From Micromonospora sicca (GTDB lineage Bacteria; Actinomycetota; Actinomycetes; Mycobacteriales; Micromonosporaceae), in the NCBI RefSeq assembly GCF_003172935.1, contig NZ_QGKS01000253.1, positions 1-64,000 of the forward strand: 64,000 bases of DNA. The letters run 5' to 3'. Position numbers and translations under genes: made by a program. This document shows, piece after piece, positions 51,532 to 60,092 of the stretch. Every line of letters starts with the position of its first letter. Position 1 is the stretch's first letter. Below the pieces are notes generated by a model. The model was not told the DNA's origin and did not search any database. It was given only the letters and a program-made list of their open reading frames with translations.

Positions 51532-52458
51532 ATGAGAGTTCTGCTCGCCGGCGCCTCGGGCGCCATCGGTACGCCCCTCACCCACCAACTCGTCGCCGCC
51601 GGCCACCAGGTCGTCGGCATCAGCCGCAGCCAGTTCAACGCCGAGCGGCTGCGCAGCGCCGGCGCCGAGGCCGTGGTGGCCGACGTGCTGGACCGCGAGA
51701 ACCTGCTCGCCGCCGTACGGGGCGTGCGGGCCGACGCGGTCATGCACCAGTTGACCGCGTTGGGCACCACGAACATGCGGGCGGCGCTTCAGGGCACGAA
51801 CAGCCTGCGTACCACCGGAACCGCCAACCTCCTCGCGACCGCCCGGGCGGTCGGCGCCCACCGCTTCCTCACCCAGTCGATCGTGCTCGGGTACGGCTAC
51901 CACGACCACGGCCCGCACGTGATCACCGAGGACGACCCGTTCGCCGAACCCGTGAGCGGCAAGCTCGGAGAGGCCGTCGCGGCCATCCGCTCCACCGAGG
52001 AGCAGGTGTTCTCCGCCGACGAGATGGAGGGCATCGCGCTGCGCTACGGATTCTTCTACGGGCAGGACAGCATGACCAGCATGATCGTCAACCTGCTGCG
52101 CAAGCGCCGGTTGCCGGTGCCCTCGTCCGGCGGCTTCGCCAACTTCATCTACCTGGAGGACGCCGCCGCCGCGACCGTGGCCGCCTTGGAGAAGGGGCGC
52201 GCCGGACAGGCGTACAACATCGTCGACGACGAGCCGGTGCGCTGGGGGGACTACCTGGACACCCTCGCCGCCGAGTTCGGGGCGCGCCGGCCGTGGCGGG
52301 TCCCGAGCTGGATGCTGCGGCCCATCCCGTACGTCCACGCGATGATGACCACGTCGATGCGCGTCTCCAACGCCAAGGCCAAGCGCGAGTTGGGCTGGGC
52401 TCCGGCGGTGCCGACCTACCGCGAGGGCATCCCGCTGGTGGCGCAGGCGAGCCGCTGA
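51532..52458 (+). CDS. NAD-dependent epimerase/dehydratase family protein
   Basis: 308 residues. The Rossmann motif GASGAIGTPL at 7-16 is of the G-x2-G-x2-G type. Strands and helices follow the extended-SDR plan (VMHQLTALGT, HRFLTQSIVLGYGYHDHGP, LEDAAAATVAALE, RVSNAKAKRELGWAP). The YxxxK motif expected around residue 150 is not obvious: the region reads GEAVAAIRSTEEQVF, so a classical catalytic Tyr appears absent. It may be an atypical, perhaps isoflavone-reductase-like or regulatory member. Substrate unknown. Confidence 0.82.
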   Translation: MRVLLAGASGAIGTPLTHQLVAAGHQVVGISRSQFNAERLRSAGAEAVVADVLDRENLLAAVRGVRADAVMHQLTALGTTNMRAALQGTNSLRTTGTANLLATARAVGAHRFLTQSIVLGYGYHDHGPHVITEDDPFAEPVSGKLGEAVAAIRSTEEQVFSADEMEGIALRYGFFYGQDSMTSMIVNLLRKRRLPVPSSGGFANFIYLEDAAAATVAALEKGRAGQAYNIVDDEPVRWGDYLDTLAAEFGARRPWRVPSWMLRPIPYVHAMMTTSMRVSNAKAKRELGWAPAVPTYREGIPLVAQASR

Positions 52459-52491
52459 ACGCCCGTTGTCAGGGCGCCCTGGACAGGAGGT

Positions 52492-52527
52492 TCGGGATCG
52501 GTCAAGATTCGCGGTCATGGCCCAGAG
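52492..52527 (+). repeat. 36-bp dispersed repeat, copy 2
   Basis: This is the partner of 31055-31090 (32/36 identical), again ending in an ATG followed by GCC CAG. It is directly followed by a frame for the C-terminal domain of a maleylpyruvate-isomerase-like protein. Confidence 0.6.
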
Positions 52528-52775
52528 CGCCTGCTACGAGCTACGGCTGCGCGGCGTTTCCCGGTTCTGGGTGTTCTTCACCGACGGGGTGGCCACGGTC
52601 AGCGACACGGCGCCGGGGCGGGTCGACTGCACCATCTCGGTCGACCCGGTGTCGTTCTTCCTGTTGAGGGCGGGCCTGAGCGGCCAGTGGCCGTTGATCG
52701 CGCGGGAAGCTGCGGGCATGGGGACGTAAGCCGTGGCTGGCCTTCCGGTTTCTCGGCTTCTTCGCCATCCCGTGA
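52517..52775 (+). pseudogene. SCP2/MDMPI C-terminal domain remnant
   Basis: From the ATG in the 36-bp repeat the frame gives ACYELRLRGVSRFWVFFTDG, then VDCTISVDPVSFFLLRAGLSG, an SCP2-like C-terminal fold as found in the maleylpyruvate isomerase family. After LIAR (near 52710) it shifts frame; inserting two bases would continue as LRAWGRKPWLAFRFLGFFAIP with a stop at 52775. The N-terminal DinB-like domain is missing altogether. Confidence 0.6.
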
Positions 52776-52804
52776 CGACGTGACATGCCCCTGGCCGGGA
52801 CCCG

Positions 52805-53620
52805 TCAGCGGGGTACGGTCACCTGCTGCTCCGGAGTCGGCTTGCCGGCGCCCGGGAAGTGCACCTCGGTGTCGAAGGCGAGCACGCCGTAGTGACCGCC
52901 CGAGGTGTATCCGGTGAATCGGATCGTGTAGGCGTCGCTGCCCGTCGTCGCGGTGACCGCGTGCGGCACCAGCCGACCGCAGGACGCGGTGTGCCCGGGA
53001 CCGTTCCCGCTCGGCGAGGTGGCAGTGAGGGAGTAGTCCTGTTCGCCGGCGTGGATGACCCGACAGGTGATGGTCAGGCTCAGCGGCTCACGCGAGTCCG
53101 GGAGCCATCGGCCGCCGTCGAGGAAGAACGGCTCGACGAAGACGTACGGGTTGAGGTAGTAGCCGCCCGTGTCGTTCTTGCGCAGCCGTTGAGTGCAGAA
53201 GCGGAGATTTCCCTTCGTTTTGCCGCTGGGCGAGACGTACACCTGTTGGCCGGCCCGGAGGGTGCAGGTCTGCGACAGCAGGGTGTAGCCGCGGGGGAAC
53301 TCCGGGGCCGGAGTGGCCCTGGCGGCCGGGGCCGGCGGCGGGGCGGCGGCCGAGCCGCCCTGCGCTGCCGCCGGTGGGCGCGGTTTCGGCGTGGGGGAGG
53401 CGCTCGCGGACCCGTTGCTCGGCGTTGGTGTCACGGCCGCACTCGTCGTCGCCGCAGCGGCACTCGCCGTCGCTGCGGCGGTGGGCGCCGGGGTGGCCCA
53501 GGCGGCGCCGGCGCCGGCGGCACCGGGTCGGGCGCAGCCCGCAAGGCCGGTGGCGAGCAGCAGCAGCGTCAGTGCGCCGCGGCCGACGAGCGGACAGCGG
53601 CGCCGGATCGGTCCGCTCAC
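52805..53620 (-). CDS. Secreted lipoprotein with Pro/Ala/Thr-rich linker
   Basis: 271 residues from a GTG overlapping the stop of the upstream beta-propeller gene (GTGA). The signal peptide ends in lipobox ATGLAGC (Cys about 29). A low-complexity linker of about 75 residues follows, then a beta-rich domain of about 165 residues with four cysteines, likely two disulfides (SQTCTLRAGQQVYVSPSG, RFCTQRL, TITCRVIHA, TASCGRLVPHA). No enzyme motif is visible. The coupled arrangement suggests it works with the beta-propeller at the cell surface. Confidence 0.78.
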   Translation of the reverse strand: MSGPIRRRCPLVGRGALTLLLLATGLAGCARPGAAGAGAAWATPAPTAAATASAAAATTSAAVTPTPSNGSASASPTPKPRPPAAAQGGSAAAPPPAPAARATPAPEFPRGYTLLSQTCTLRAGQQVYVSPSGKTKGNLRFCTQRLRKNDTGGYYLNPYVFVEPFFLDGGRWLPDSREPLSLTITCRVIHAGEQDYSLTATSPSGNGPGHTASCGRLVPHAVTATTGSDAYTIRFTGYTSGGHYGVLAFDTEVHFPGAGKPTPEQQVTVPR

Positions 53621-54972
53621 CGCTGCAGCACCGCGGTTGCGTAGCCGTCCGGGTAGAACTGGTAGTAGTCGCGGTACCGGACCGTCAAGGTGGTGGTGCC
53701 GCGTGGCAGCGAGTAGGTGAGGGTGTACCTGCCGCTGGCGTCCAGCTTGCCGCGCCAGAACTCCCGCTCGGCCCCGCCGTTGGTCGACGCGGTGATCCAC
53801 CAGTAGTTGTCGTCGCCGATCGGCGAGCTCCAGGTCACGGTGAGCTGCGCGGTGCCCTTCTCCTTGCCGGTCCCGACCTGGGCGGTGACGGCCAGGTCGG
53901 TAACCGGCGGCGCCGGCGGGTGCGCCGGTCCGAAGGAGTGCAGCAGCTGAGTTTCCTGGTAGGGGTCGGTCGAGCTGACCGCCCAGGCCCGGGTGCCATC
54001 CCGGTTGACCAGGAGCGTGCCCTCCCAGAGGCTGTCGCCGCTGCGGAAGTCGACGGCGTACGTCGGGACCGTGCTGCCCTTGGCGTAGAGGTAGACATCG
54101 GCGTCACCGGAGGCGGTCGAGGCGCGGCCGATGGCGACGGTTGCGCCGTCCCCGGACCAGGCGGCGTCCTGCGGATAGACCCCGCTGGGATAGACGGTGG
54201 CGTCGGCGAGATCCGGCAGCCGGTACGAGTGATGCTCGTACGGGTAGCCGACCGTCTCCACCACTTCGGTGCCGTCCGGACTCACGGCGTAGTCGATGAG
54301 GTTGCTGCCGGTGTTGTCCCGCCGGGCCACGATCGTCGGACTGTCACCGGACACGTCGATGACATACGTGGTGACCGGCGAGTATCCGGTGTCGCCGGCG
54401 ACGAGGAGGCCGGGCGCGCCGGGGCTGGCGTCGATGATCGGGTGGTAGTTGGGGCCCCCGGTGTAGACCACCGGCGGGGTGCCGGGCGCGGACCAGATCA
54501 GCAGACCGCCGGAGCCGATCCCGGCGTCGATGAACCCGCCGACGACCTTCCCGCCGGTCGGTTCGACGGTGTACAAGTGGGCGCCGGGGGGCGCGGGGTA
54601 GCTCGCGATGATGGTGAGCGTGTTGGCGTCCAGCGCGATGATCCGGTTGAAGCCTAGCGCCGCGTACAGGATGCGCCCGTCGTCGCTGAGGACGAGGTCG
54701 GAGATGTCGGCGACGGCCGTGACCCGGTTCAGCAGCCGGCCGTCGAGGTCGGTCACCACCAGCGGCAGCCCGCCGCCGACCCCCTGGGCGACGTAGAGGC
54801 GGCCGCGCGCCTCGTCGAGTTCGATCGCCCGCAGGTCGTTTACCGGCAGCTGAACGCCGACGCTTTTCAGCGGGGCCGTCTCGGCGGCGGCCGGTGCTGC
54901 TGTCAGTAGGTCCGCGGTGCTGAGCCCGATCGCCGTGAACATCCCGGACGCCAGCAGTTGACGACGCCGCAT
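53617..54972 (-). CDS. Secreted YncE/WD40-like beta-propeller protein with C-terminal fibronectin-like domain
   Basis: 451 residues from the ATG at 54972 (AGGTG ribosome-binding site). A signal peptide with MRRRQLL start and AAPAAAE cleavage region is followed by propeller blades of the ARGRLYVAQG, DDGRILYAALG, SPDGTEVVETVG and NRDGTRAWAVSS type. A C-terminal Ig/FnIII-like domain follows (VTDLAVTAQVGTGKEKGTAQLTVTWSS). It is first in a two-gene operon with the lipoprotein. It probably binds surface or extracellular partners; no catalytic residues are evident. The tnpB element lies directly upstream. Confidence 0.82.
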   Translation of the reverse strand: MRRRQLLASGMFTAIGLSTADLLTAAPAAAETAPLKSVGVQLPVNDLRAIELDEARGRLYVAQGVGGGLPLVVTDLDGRLLNRVTAVADISDLVLSDDGRILYAALGFNRIIALDANTLTIIASYPAPPGAHLYTVEPTGGKVVGGFIDAGIGSGGLLIWSAPGTPPVVYTGGPNYHPIIDASPGAPGLLVAGDTGYSPVTTYVIDVSGDSPTIVARRDNTGSNLIDYAVSPDGTEVVETVGYPYEHHSYRLPDLADATVYPSGVYPQDAAWSGDGATVAIGRASTASGDADVYLYAKGSTVPTYAVDFRSGDSLWEGTLLVNRDGTRAWAVSSTDPYQETQLLHSFGPAHPPAPPVTDLAVTAQVGTGKEKGTAQLTVTWSSPIGDDNYWWITASTNGGAEREFWRGKLDASGRYTLTYSLPRGTTTLTVRYRDYYQFYPDGYATAVLQR

Positions 54973-55029
54973 TGACACCTCCCCGTGTCCGCCAGCCGCC
55001 GTACCGACGGCCAGACGAGACCCTACAGC

Positions 55030-55061
55030 GTGTCTCAATAGTCGGTTGGGTCATGAGACAC
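55030..55061 (-). ncRNA. Right-end hairpin, candidate omega-RNA scaffold of the second tnpB element
   Basis: Perfect 8-bp arms GTGTCTCA and TGAGACAC are separated by 16 nt. On the tnpB strand this lies exactly at the end of the coding sequence, where guide-RNA scaffolds of TnpB elements are expected. The guide would extend to the left of 55030 into the propeller gene's promoter. Confidence 0.35.
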
Positions 55062-56508
55062 CGCCCTTCTCGGGCGTCCCTGCCGTCACGGGTGTTCGTG
55101 GCGGTGGGGTTCCTCCGTCGTCGAGGCTGGTTTCGCCGGCGCGTGGGCGCTGGCCAGAGCCGGCCTCTCGGGGGGCGTTGGTGACCGGGCCTCGTGCTTC
55201 GGGGTCCCGGGTCTGGACATGTTGTTGCTCGGCCCAGACGGCGAGGTTGACCGCCGCGTTGACGTCCCGGTCGGCCGTATGCCCGCACTCGTCGCAGCCG
55301 AAGACGCGCACCGAGAGGGGTAGGGCGGGGCCGGTGGTGCGGCAGGCACTGCACATCCTGGTGGACGGATACCACCGTGGTGCCGGGGTGGCTTGCCCGC
55401 CGCGCCAGCGTTGTTTGTAGCCGATGATGCGGGCCAGGTCAGCCCAACCCGCATCAGAGATGGCGGCGGCCAGACGCCGGTTACGCAGCAGACCGGCGGT
55501 GTGCAGGTCTTCCAGAGCCAGCCGGTCGTGGGTCTTGACCAGCCGGTTGGCGACCGTGTGCAGAAAGTGGCGACGCACATTCGCCACACGCAGGTGGGCC
55601 CGGCCCAGCCGGGCGGCAGCCTCAGCCCGATTGCGGGAGCCTGGCTGTCGACGACTGACCTGGCGGGACAGACGCCGTAGCCTCGGCAGGGCGGTCCGCA
55701 GCGGGCGTGGCGGATCATCGACGCGCAGTACCTGTCGGCCGGTGGTGTCGGCGGCCACGACGAGGGCGGCGAGGCCGCGGTCGACGCCTACCCAACCACT
55801 GCCGTCGGCGTCGGGCCGGGGTGAGTGCCGGTGGGCGGGGTGCAGGTCCGCCGCCTCCACCGTCACGGTGACGGTCCATCGGCCGGCCCGGCAGGAGACG
55901 GTGGCATACCGGATGCCGGCTCGGCCGGTGCGGATCATCCGCCGCAGCCGGCGGGTGTCCTCCCGTACCCTCAGGATCCCGATCTTCGGCAGACAGACAC
56001 TGCGAGGTCCCGCCGTCGGATCCCCCACCCGGATGCTCGCCCGACCCGCCTTCGTTGTGCAGCGGATCCGGAACGACGCACGGGAGCGGCTCTTGCGTTT
56101 GAATGTCGGGAACCCCACCCGGCGGCCCGGCCGTTTCCCTCCCCGGGAGTCCGTCCAGGCGCTCAGGCCACGACCCAGGTCGACGGCGGCTTCCTCACAC
56201 ACCTGCTGACACACCTGCGTCCGCCACGACAACCCCGTCGCGACCATCTCCGTCGAGCCGGACCGGTCGACCACGAACCGGCGACCCGCCTGCGCCGAGG
56301 TCTTCCACGAGTTGAACGCGTTGATCAGGTCAAAACCCGACCACGGCACCACCACCGACCCGTCCCGACGTTTCGCATCCAGGGCTTCCTTCACCAGAGC
56401 CAGGCACTGGTTGAACGCGAACCGAGACGCCCCCGCATGACGCGCCAACACCACCACCTGCGACGGTGACGGGTCAACCGTGAACCGGAACGCCGTAAAC
56501 CTCCCCAC
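55051..56508 (-). CDS. tnpB: TnpB RNA-guided endonuclease (second type)
   Basis: 485 residues from the GTG at 56508, choosing the valine just before GRFTAFRFTV, the conserved TnpB N-terminus. RuvC residues are present: Asp243 in WVGVDRGLAALVV, Glu333 in LALEDLHTAGLL and Asp415 in DRDVNAAVNL. A four-Cys zinc finger (Cys386, 389, 405, 408) lies between them. Sequence around these motifs differs clearly from the 6418-7788 protein, so the two elements arrived separately. The C-terminal 60 residues are low-complexity and overlap the right-end hairpin. Confidence 0.88.
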   Translation of the reverse strand: MGRFTAFRFTVDPSPSQVVVLARHAGASRFAFNQCLALVKEALDAKRRDGSVVVPWSGFDLINAFNSWKTSAQAGRRFVVDRSGSTEMVATGLSWRTQVCQQVCEEAAVDLGRGLSAWTDSRGGKRPGRRVGFPTFKRKSRSRASFRIRCTTKAGRASIRVGDPTAGPRSVCLPKIGILRVREDTRRLRRMIRTGRAGIRYATVSCRAGRWTVTVTVEAADLHPAHRHSPRPDADGSGWVGVDRGLAALVVAADTTGRQVLRVDDPPRPLRTALPRLRRLSRQVSRRQPGSRNRAEAAARLGRAHLRVANVRRHFLHTVANRLVKTHDRLALEDLHTAGLLRNRRLAAAISDAGWADLARIIGYKQRWRGGQATPAPRWYPSTRMCSACRTTGPALPLSVRVFGCDECGHTADRDVNAAVNLAVWAEQQHVQTRDPEARGPVTNAPREAGSGQRPRAGETSLDDGGTPPPRTPVTAGTPEKGGVS

Positions 56509-57433
56509 AACCCCACAGCATGCCCGCCACCTACGACACTTTTGAAACACGGCCTGGGCCTGTCCGGATCTTTGTGTGTGAGGCGGTGGTCGGCCTTCTC
56601 AGTTTCCGGTGATGCGCTCGCCGTAGAACATGGCGAGAGCGTTCAGCGCTTGTTTCAGGCCGCCGGGTTTGGAAGCAGCGCGATGACGTGCTCTGGCGAA
56701 AGGACCGGGCCCCTATCGCCAGTCTGGCGGCGGATGCCCTGGCGGATAGCACTCCACCGGACTGGCGCCAAGGTTCGGTGACTGAGCTGCACGGAAATCG
56801 GGGTTGACTCTGCGGGTGTTCCCGGGGCGTACTCGATATACGTTCTCGCATCGCCGGCTGGTGCGGCCGGCCACAAAGGGGCGCGCAGGCATTCTCAGGA
56901 CGGGGTGGCTGCTGTTGCCCGCGCTGGCGTTGCGGAGGACGTCGAGAGATGGGAGGTCCCACGTGAAGGATCAGTCGTCGGCGAGTTGAGCCGCGCCACT
57001 GCGGCGCTTGTTGAGCGCTGCCGGTGGCAAGAGTCCTGACCGCTTGTGGCTCGGCCTGGCCGTCTGTCCCCATGCCCGCCCGTTGACCTCAGCCTGCAGT
57101 ACGGGTTGCGGCGGCACCTGCTGCCCGGCTGCCTGCCCTTGTTCGCAGCCTGGATTGTTCGTTGGCTCAAACCCAGTGAGGCACTGGCCGACCTGTGCAC
57201 GCACAAGGGGTTCCGCCTTGCCGGCCATCCCCGGCAGGGGTCGCGCCCGCCCGGGCACCAGCGCTGTGCGGGTAGACGCGACCTGGACGGCATCCCCCGT
57301 CGCTATTGAATCCCTACAAAACGAAGCTGGAGCACGAACATGATCTCAGCCCTCATCAATACAAACAGGCCGACGGCGGCCATGTCGGTTCGCCGCCTCA
57401 GGGCGGCGCCATTCCAGGCTCTGCCTGGGCGAC
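56509..57433. other. 925-bp gene-poor stretch with remnants
   Basis: No intact gene. Minus-strand sequence ending near 56600 reads GGLKQALNALAMFYGERITGN and a stop, like the C-terminus of an unidentified protein, possibly a transposase. Plus-strand 57088-57230 reads LQYGLRRHLLPGCLPLFAAW and onward without a recognisable family. Base composition is slightly less GC-rich than the flanks. It looks like an old insertion hotspot at the edge of the conjugative-element remains. Confidence 0.4.
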
Positions 57434-58321
57434 GTGTCGGCAGGTGGTGGGCCGTTGGCACCACTTGAGCAGTGGCCGCCTGACCGGCCCGACGAGGTGC
57501 GGTCGGGGCGGGAGCGGCTGGAGAACCGGATTCAGGTGCTGATCATGCTGTTGATCGGCGGCGCGGCCGGCGCAGCCTCGTTCCGCCACGTTCATGACGT
57601 CGCTGCGGCGCACGGCCAGCCGGGCTGGCTCGCCTGGGCCGACGCTGTCGTCCTGGAACTGACCTCCATCGCCGCCGGCCTGGAACTGCGCCGCAACCGG
57701 CGCTGGGGCAAGAGCGTCACCTTCCCGGCGACCGCGCTGACCGTGGCGGTGTTCCTGTCCCTCGCGGCCCAGGTCGTGGAGGCCGAAGCGTCGGTGATCG
57801 GCTGGGTCGCCGCCGCGCTGCCGGCGCTCGGCTTCCTGACGATGGTGAAGATCGCCCTCGGCCGCGCCGACCCCGCCCCACCCGACCACACCGCCCGACC
57901 CATACCGGGCCAGCCAGGACCACCGACGGTCGTGGACGCTGCGGTCCCGGACAGCCGCGAGCCGGTCCCCGGACCGGCGCTGCCGGTCCCCACGAGGGCT
58001 GCCACGGTCCGGGACGTCACCACCGCGGTCCCGGCTACGGCGGACCAGGGTCCGGCGGTCCCGGACCGCCGCCGCGGCGGCCCGCCGGTCCGGGACCGGG
58101 ACCCGGAGATCACCGCGCTGGTCCCGGCCGCCCGGACCGCCGCCCACGAGCTCGCCGCCCACGGGACACGGCTGTCCCGCAAGGAACTGGCCCGACAACT
58201 ACGGGCGGACGGGCACCACCTGTCCAACGCCACCGCCTCAGCACTCGTGCGCGTCCTCCGCGCCGAGGCCACCCCACCGGCCCCGGCCCCGCCGCACCTG
58301 TCACGTCCGGAGGCCGCGTGA
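57434..58321 (+). CDS. DUF2637/Spd-like membrane protein of an actinobacterial conjugative element
   Basis: 295 residues from a GTG. Four hydrophobic helices (about 33-50, 64-80, 94-112 and 122-140; ADAVVLELTSIAAGLELRRN, FPATALTVAVFLSLAAQV) match the DUF2637/Spd group found in actinobacterial integrative conjugative elements. A Pro-rich linker (about 145-225) and a C-terminal winged-HTH-like tail (LSRKELARQLRADGHHLSNATASALVRVLRAE) follow. Spd proteins help plasmid spread through mycelium. The TraB/FtsK translocase normally nearby is not in the window, so the element is incomplete or rearranged. Confidence 0.78.
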   Translation: MSAGGGPLAPLEQWPPDRPDEVRSGRERLENRIQVLIMLLIGGAAGAASFRHVHDVAAAHGQPGWLAWADAVVLELTSIAAGLELRRNRRWGKSVTFPATALTVAVFLSLAAQVVEAEASVIGWVAAALPALGFLTMVKIALGRADPAPPDHTARPIPGQPGPPTVVDAAVPDSREPVPGPALPVPTRAATVRDVTTAVPATADQGPAVPDRRRGGPPVRDRDPEITALVPAARTAAHELAAHGTRLSRKELARQLRADGHHLSNATASALVRVLRAEATPPAPAPPHLSRPEAA

Positions 58322-58422
58322 CAGAACCACAACCGGCTACTTCTGACAGACCAAGCCGCCCCGGTCAGACCAGCGCCTGTCAGGAAGCCCGCCTCCTGAC
58401 AGAGCCTGACCCGACCTGTCAG
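58319..58422. repeat. Cluster of CTGACAG repeats in both orientations
   Basis: TGACAGA or CTGACAG occurs at 58319-58325, 58343-58350 and 58396-58403. Its reverse CTGTCAG is at 58377-58383 and 58416-58422, and there is a partial copy GGTCAGACC near 58363. The first copy overlaps the Spd-like stop codon. Position between transfer and replication genes suits iterons, a clt transfer site or regulator sites. The remaining 58423-58773 shows no gene. Confidence 0.45.
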
Positions 58423-58773
58423 AGCGAACACCGTCCCGCCCGCCGCGGCGCAGCAGCCAGTGCACCTACTACCCCTTCGGCCGGACCCTGATCTTCAAAG
58501 GAGCAACGCGCATGCTGACCCAGCTCAACGACCCCCACCAGCGCCACCAGCGCTGTCACCGACCCGCATCACACGCCCGCTCACACTACGATTACAGCGG
58601 TGTGACCGGCCATGCCGGTGTCGGTGTCGATCCCCGTTTCACCGTCCGCCTTGATACTGACCCCCAAACCGACCCCCCGTTCTCGCTCGCAGCCCAGGTC
58701 AGGCCCGCTCTCACCGAGCCCGATCGGTTCCAGACACACCCTCATGTGTGGGGTGTCCCCCCAGGGGCCGCCC

Positions 58774-59712
58774 ATGCGTAAACCGCTACCGGCACCGGAT
58801 CCGCTGCTGCGCCTGCAGGCCAGCATCACCGCCCGCGACGACCGCCTCCTCGGCTGGCTCTACGACCACGGACTGCTGACCACCGACCAGATCGCCGCCG
58901 CCCTGTTCCCGTCCCTCGATTTCGCTCAACGCCGGCTACGCCGCCTCACCGTCCTTCGCGCGGTGGACCGGTTCCGACCCAACAAACCTGACGGTGGCTC
59001 CTACCCGTACCACTACCTACTGGACCAGCTCGGCTACGAACACGTCCGCGCCCAGCGCGGACTCGGCCCGCCACGCCGGGACCAGGCACGGCGCCGCAAA
59101 CAATCCCTCACGTCACGTCCGGACCTGCCCCATCTGCTTGGCGGCAACCAGGTCTTCATCGACCTGGCCGCCCACGCCCGCACCCACCCCAACAGCCGTC
59201 TGGACCGCTGGCAGCCCGCGTCCGCTTTCCACGACCCGGGCGTGTTCTACCGCAAAGGCGGGGACCCGCAGATCATGGTCCACGGTCCGAGCGGCTTCCC
59301 CCGCCCGGACGGTGCCGGGGTGTGGACCGAGCAGGATCGTTCGGTGCCGTTCTTCCTCGAATACGACACCGGCCGTGAACGCCTCGACATCCTCACCGAG
59401 AAGATCGCCAAGTACGAACGCTTGTACGCGATGAGCACCTGGGCATGGCCGGTTCTGTTCCACCTACCGTCGGCGCGACGTGAGGCGAACCTGCACCAGC
59501 GCCTCACCGGCACCACGCCACGAGCGTTCATCGCCACCACCACCGCTGACCTACGGGCCGCCACCGGCGCGAGCACCGCCGAGCAGGTGTGGCACCTAAT
59601 CAATCTCGGCGCCGGCCGTCGCCGCCTCATCGACCTGCCCTACATCGACACCCGCCACGACCAGGAGTTCCCCACCCGCACCGCGCCCGGCCCGCACGGG
59701 CGAGCATCCTGA
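58774..59712 (+). CDS. Replication-relaxation family protein
   Basis: 312 residues from the ATG at 58774 (AGGGG upstream). The N-terminal winged HTH reads DDRLLGWLYDHGLLTTDQIAAALFPSLDFAQRRLRRL, the conserved replication-relaxation opening. The central domain has DLAAHARTH and RSVPFFLEYDTGRERLDILTEKIAKYE, a restriction-endonuclease-like E-Y-D...K arrangement. Such proteins are carried by actinobacterial plasmids and integrative conjugative elements. The relaxation/replication role is from family naming; the mechanism is unclear. A near-perfect terminator follows. Confidence 0.85.
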   Translation: MRKPLPAPDPLLRLQASITARDDRLLGWLYDHGLLTTDQIAAALFPSLDFAQRRLRRLTVLRAVDRFRPNKPDGGSYPYHYLLDQLGYEHVRAQRGLGPPRRDQARRRKQSLTSRPDLPHLLGGNQVFIDLAAHARTHPNSRLDRWQPASAFHDPGVFYRKGGDPQIMVHGPSGFPRPDGAGVWTEQDRSVPFFLEYDTGRERLDILTEKIAKYERLYAMSTWAWPVLFHLPSARREANLHQRLTGTTPRAFIATTTADLRAATGASTAEQVWHLINLGAGRRRLIDLPYIDTRHDQEFPTRTAPGPHGRAS

Positions 59713-59719
59713 TGGCCTT

Positions 59720-59761
59720 GACGGTGTGAGCAGCCCGGTTGACCGGGCTGCTCACACCGTC
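59720..59761. terminator. Perfect 20-bp-stem hairpin
   Basis: GACGGTGTGAGCAGCCCGGT (59720-59739) pairs perfectly with 59742-59761, leaving a 2-nt centre (a larger loop in practice). It is located 8 bp after the replication-relaxation stop. It separates that gene from the convergent DivIVA-like operon end. Confidence 0.88.
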
Positions 59762-59837
59762 TATTCCGCAGCGGCGGGTGCGGTAGGACCGGAAGCCGGG
59801 CGGGCACCTGCGACCAAGCGGCGAGCCAGCCGTGAGA

Positions 59838-60092
59838 TCACGGAGCTTGGTACGTCCGCTGCTCCGCCTGCCACGCCCGTAGCGCACCCTTGATCCGCTG
59901 GTTCTCCGCCCGCACGTCGTCCCGCTCGCGAGTACGCCGCTGCAGCTCGAAGGCAAGGCGGTGCAGCAGGGCATCGACTTCGTCGACCCGGTAGCCGCGC
60001 CGCCCTCGTCGGGTCAACGGCAATGGCAGCGCGGCGATCCGATCCGGGGTGAGCGGGCCGCGCAGGGCGTGCCGGCTGCGGTAGACGGTCAC
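59838..60092 (-). CDS. DivIVA-domain small protein
   Basis: 84 residues from a GTG overlapping the flavoprotein stop (GTGA). An N-terminal DivIVA/GpsB-like motif reads LTPDRIAALPLPLTRRGRRGYRVDEVDALLHRLAFEL (the F-x3-RRGYD-x2-EVD pattern), followed by a short coiled coil (RRTRERDDVRAENQRIKGAL). Such domains bind curved membrane or bring proteins to the cell pole. It is last in a three-gene operon with the flavohaemoglobin-like protein, an association that is unusual and unexplained. Confidence 0.8.
   Translation of the reverse strand: MTVYRSRHALRGPLTPDRIAALPLPLTRRGRRGYRVDEVDALLHRLAFELQRRTRERDDVRAENQRIKGALRAWQAEQRTYQAP

Larger units (their letters stand above)
55030..56508 (-). mobile_element. 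Second tnpB element, distinct family from the first
   Basis: It is a tnpB-only element on the minus strand inserted between the beta-propeller operon and a gene-poor stretch. The right end is marked by the inverted repeat GTGTCTCA (55030-55037) / TGAGACAC (55054-55061), which overlaps the tnpB stop codon and fits the subterminal hairpin of IS605-type ends. The left boundary is not visible; it probably lies a few dozen bases beyond the GTG at 56508. No tnpA is present. Confidence 0.65.

Noticed and set aside
56895..57293. Minus-strand 132-residue frame
   Set aside because: It is Ser/Arg/Pro low complexity with no start signal, and it conflicts with opposite-strand remnants of equal weakness.
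57008..57343. Plus-strand frames in the gene-poor stretch as genes
   Set aside because: They lack ribosome-binding sites, show Cys/Pro/Arg-rich shadow composition and overlap each other in all frames.
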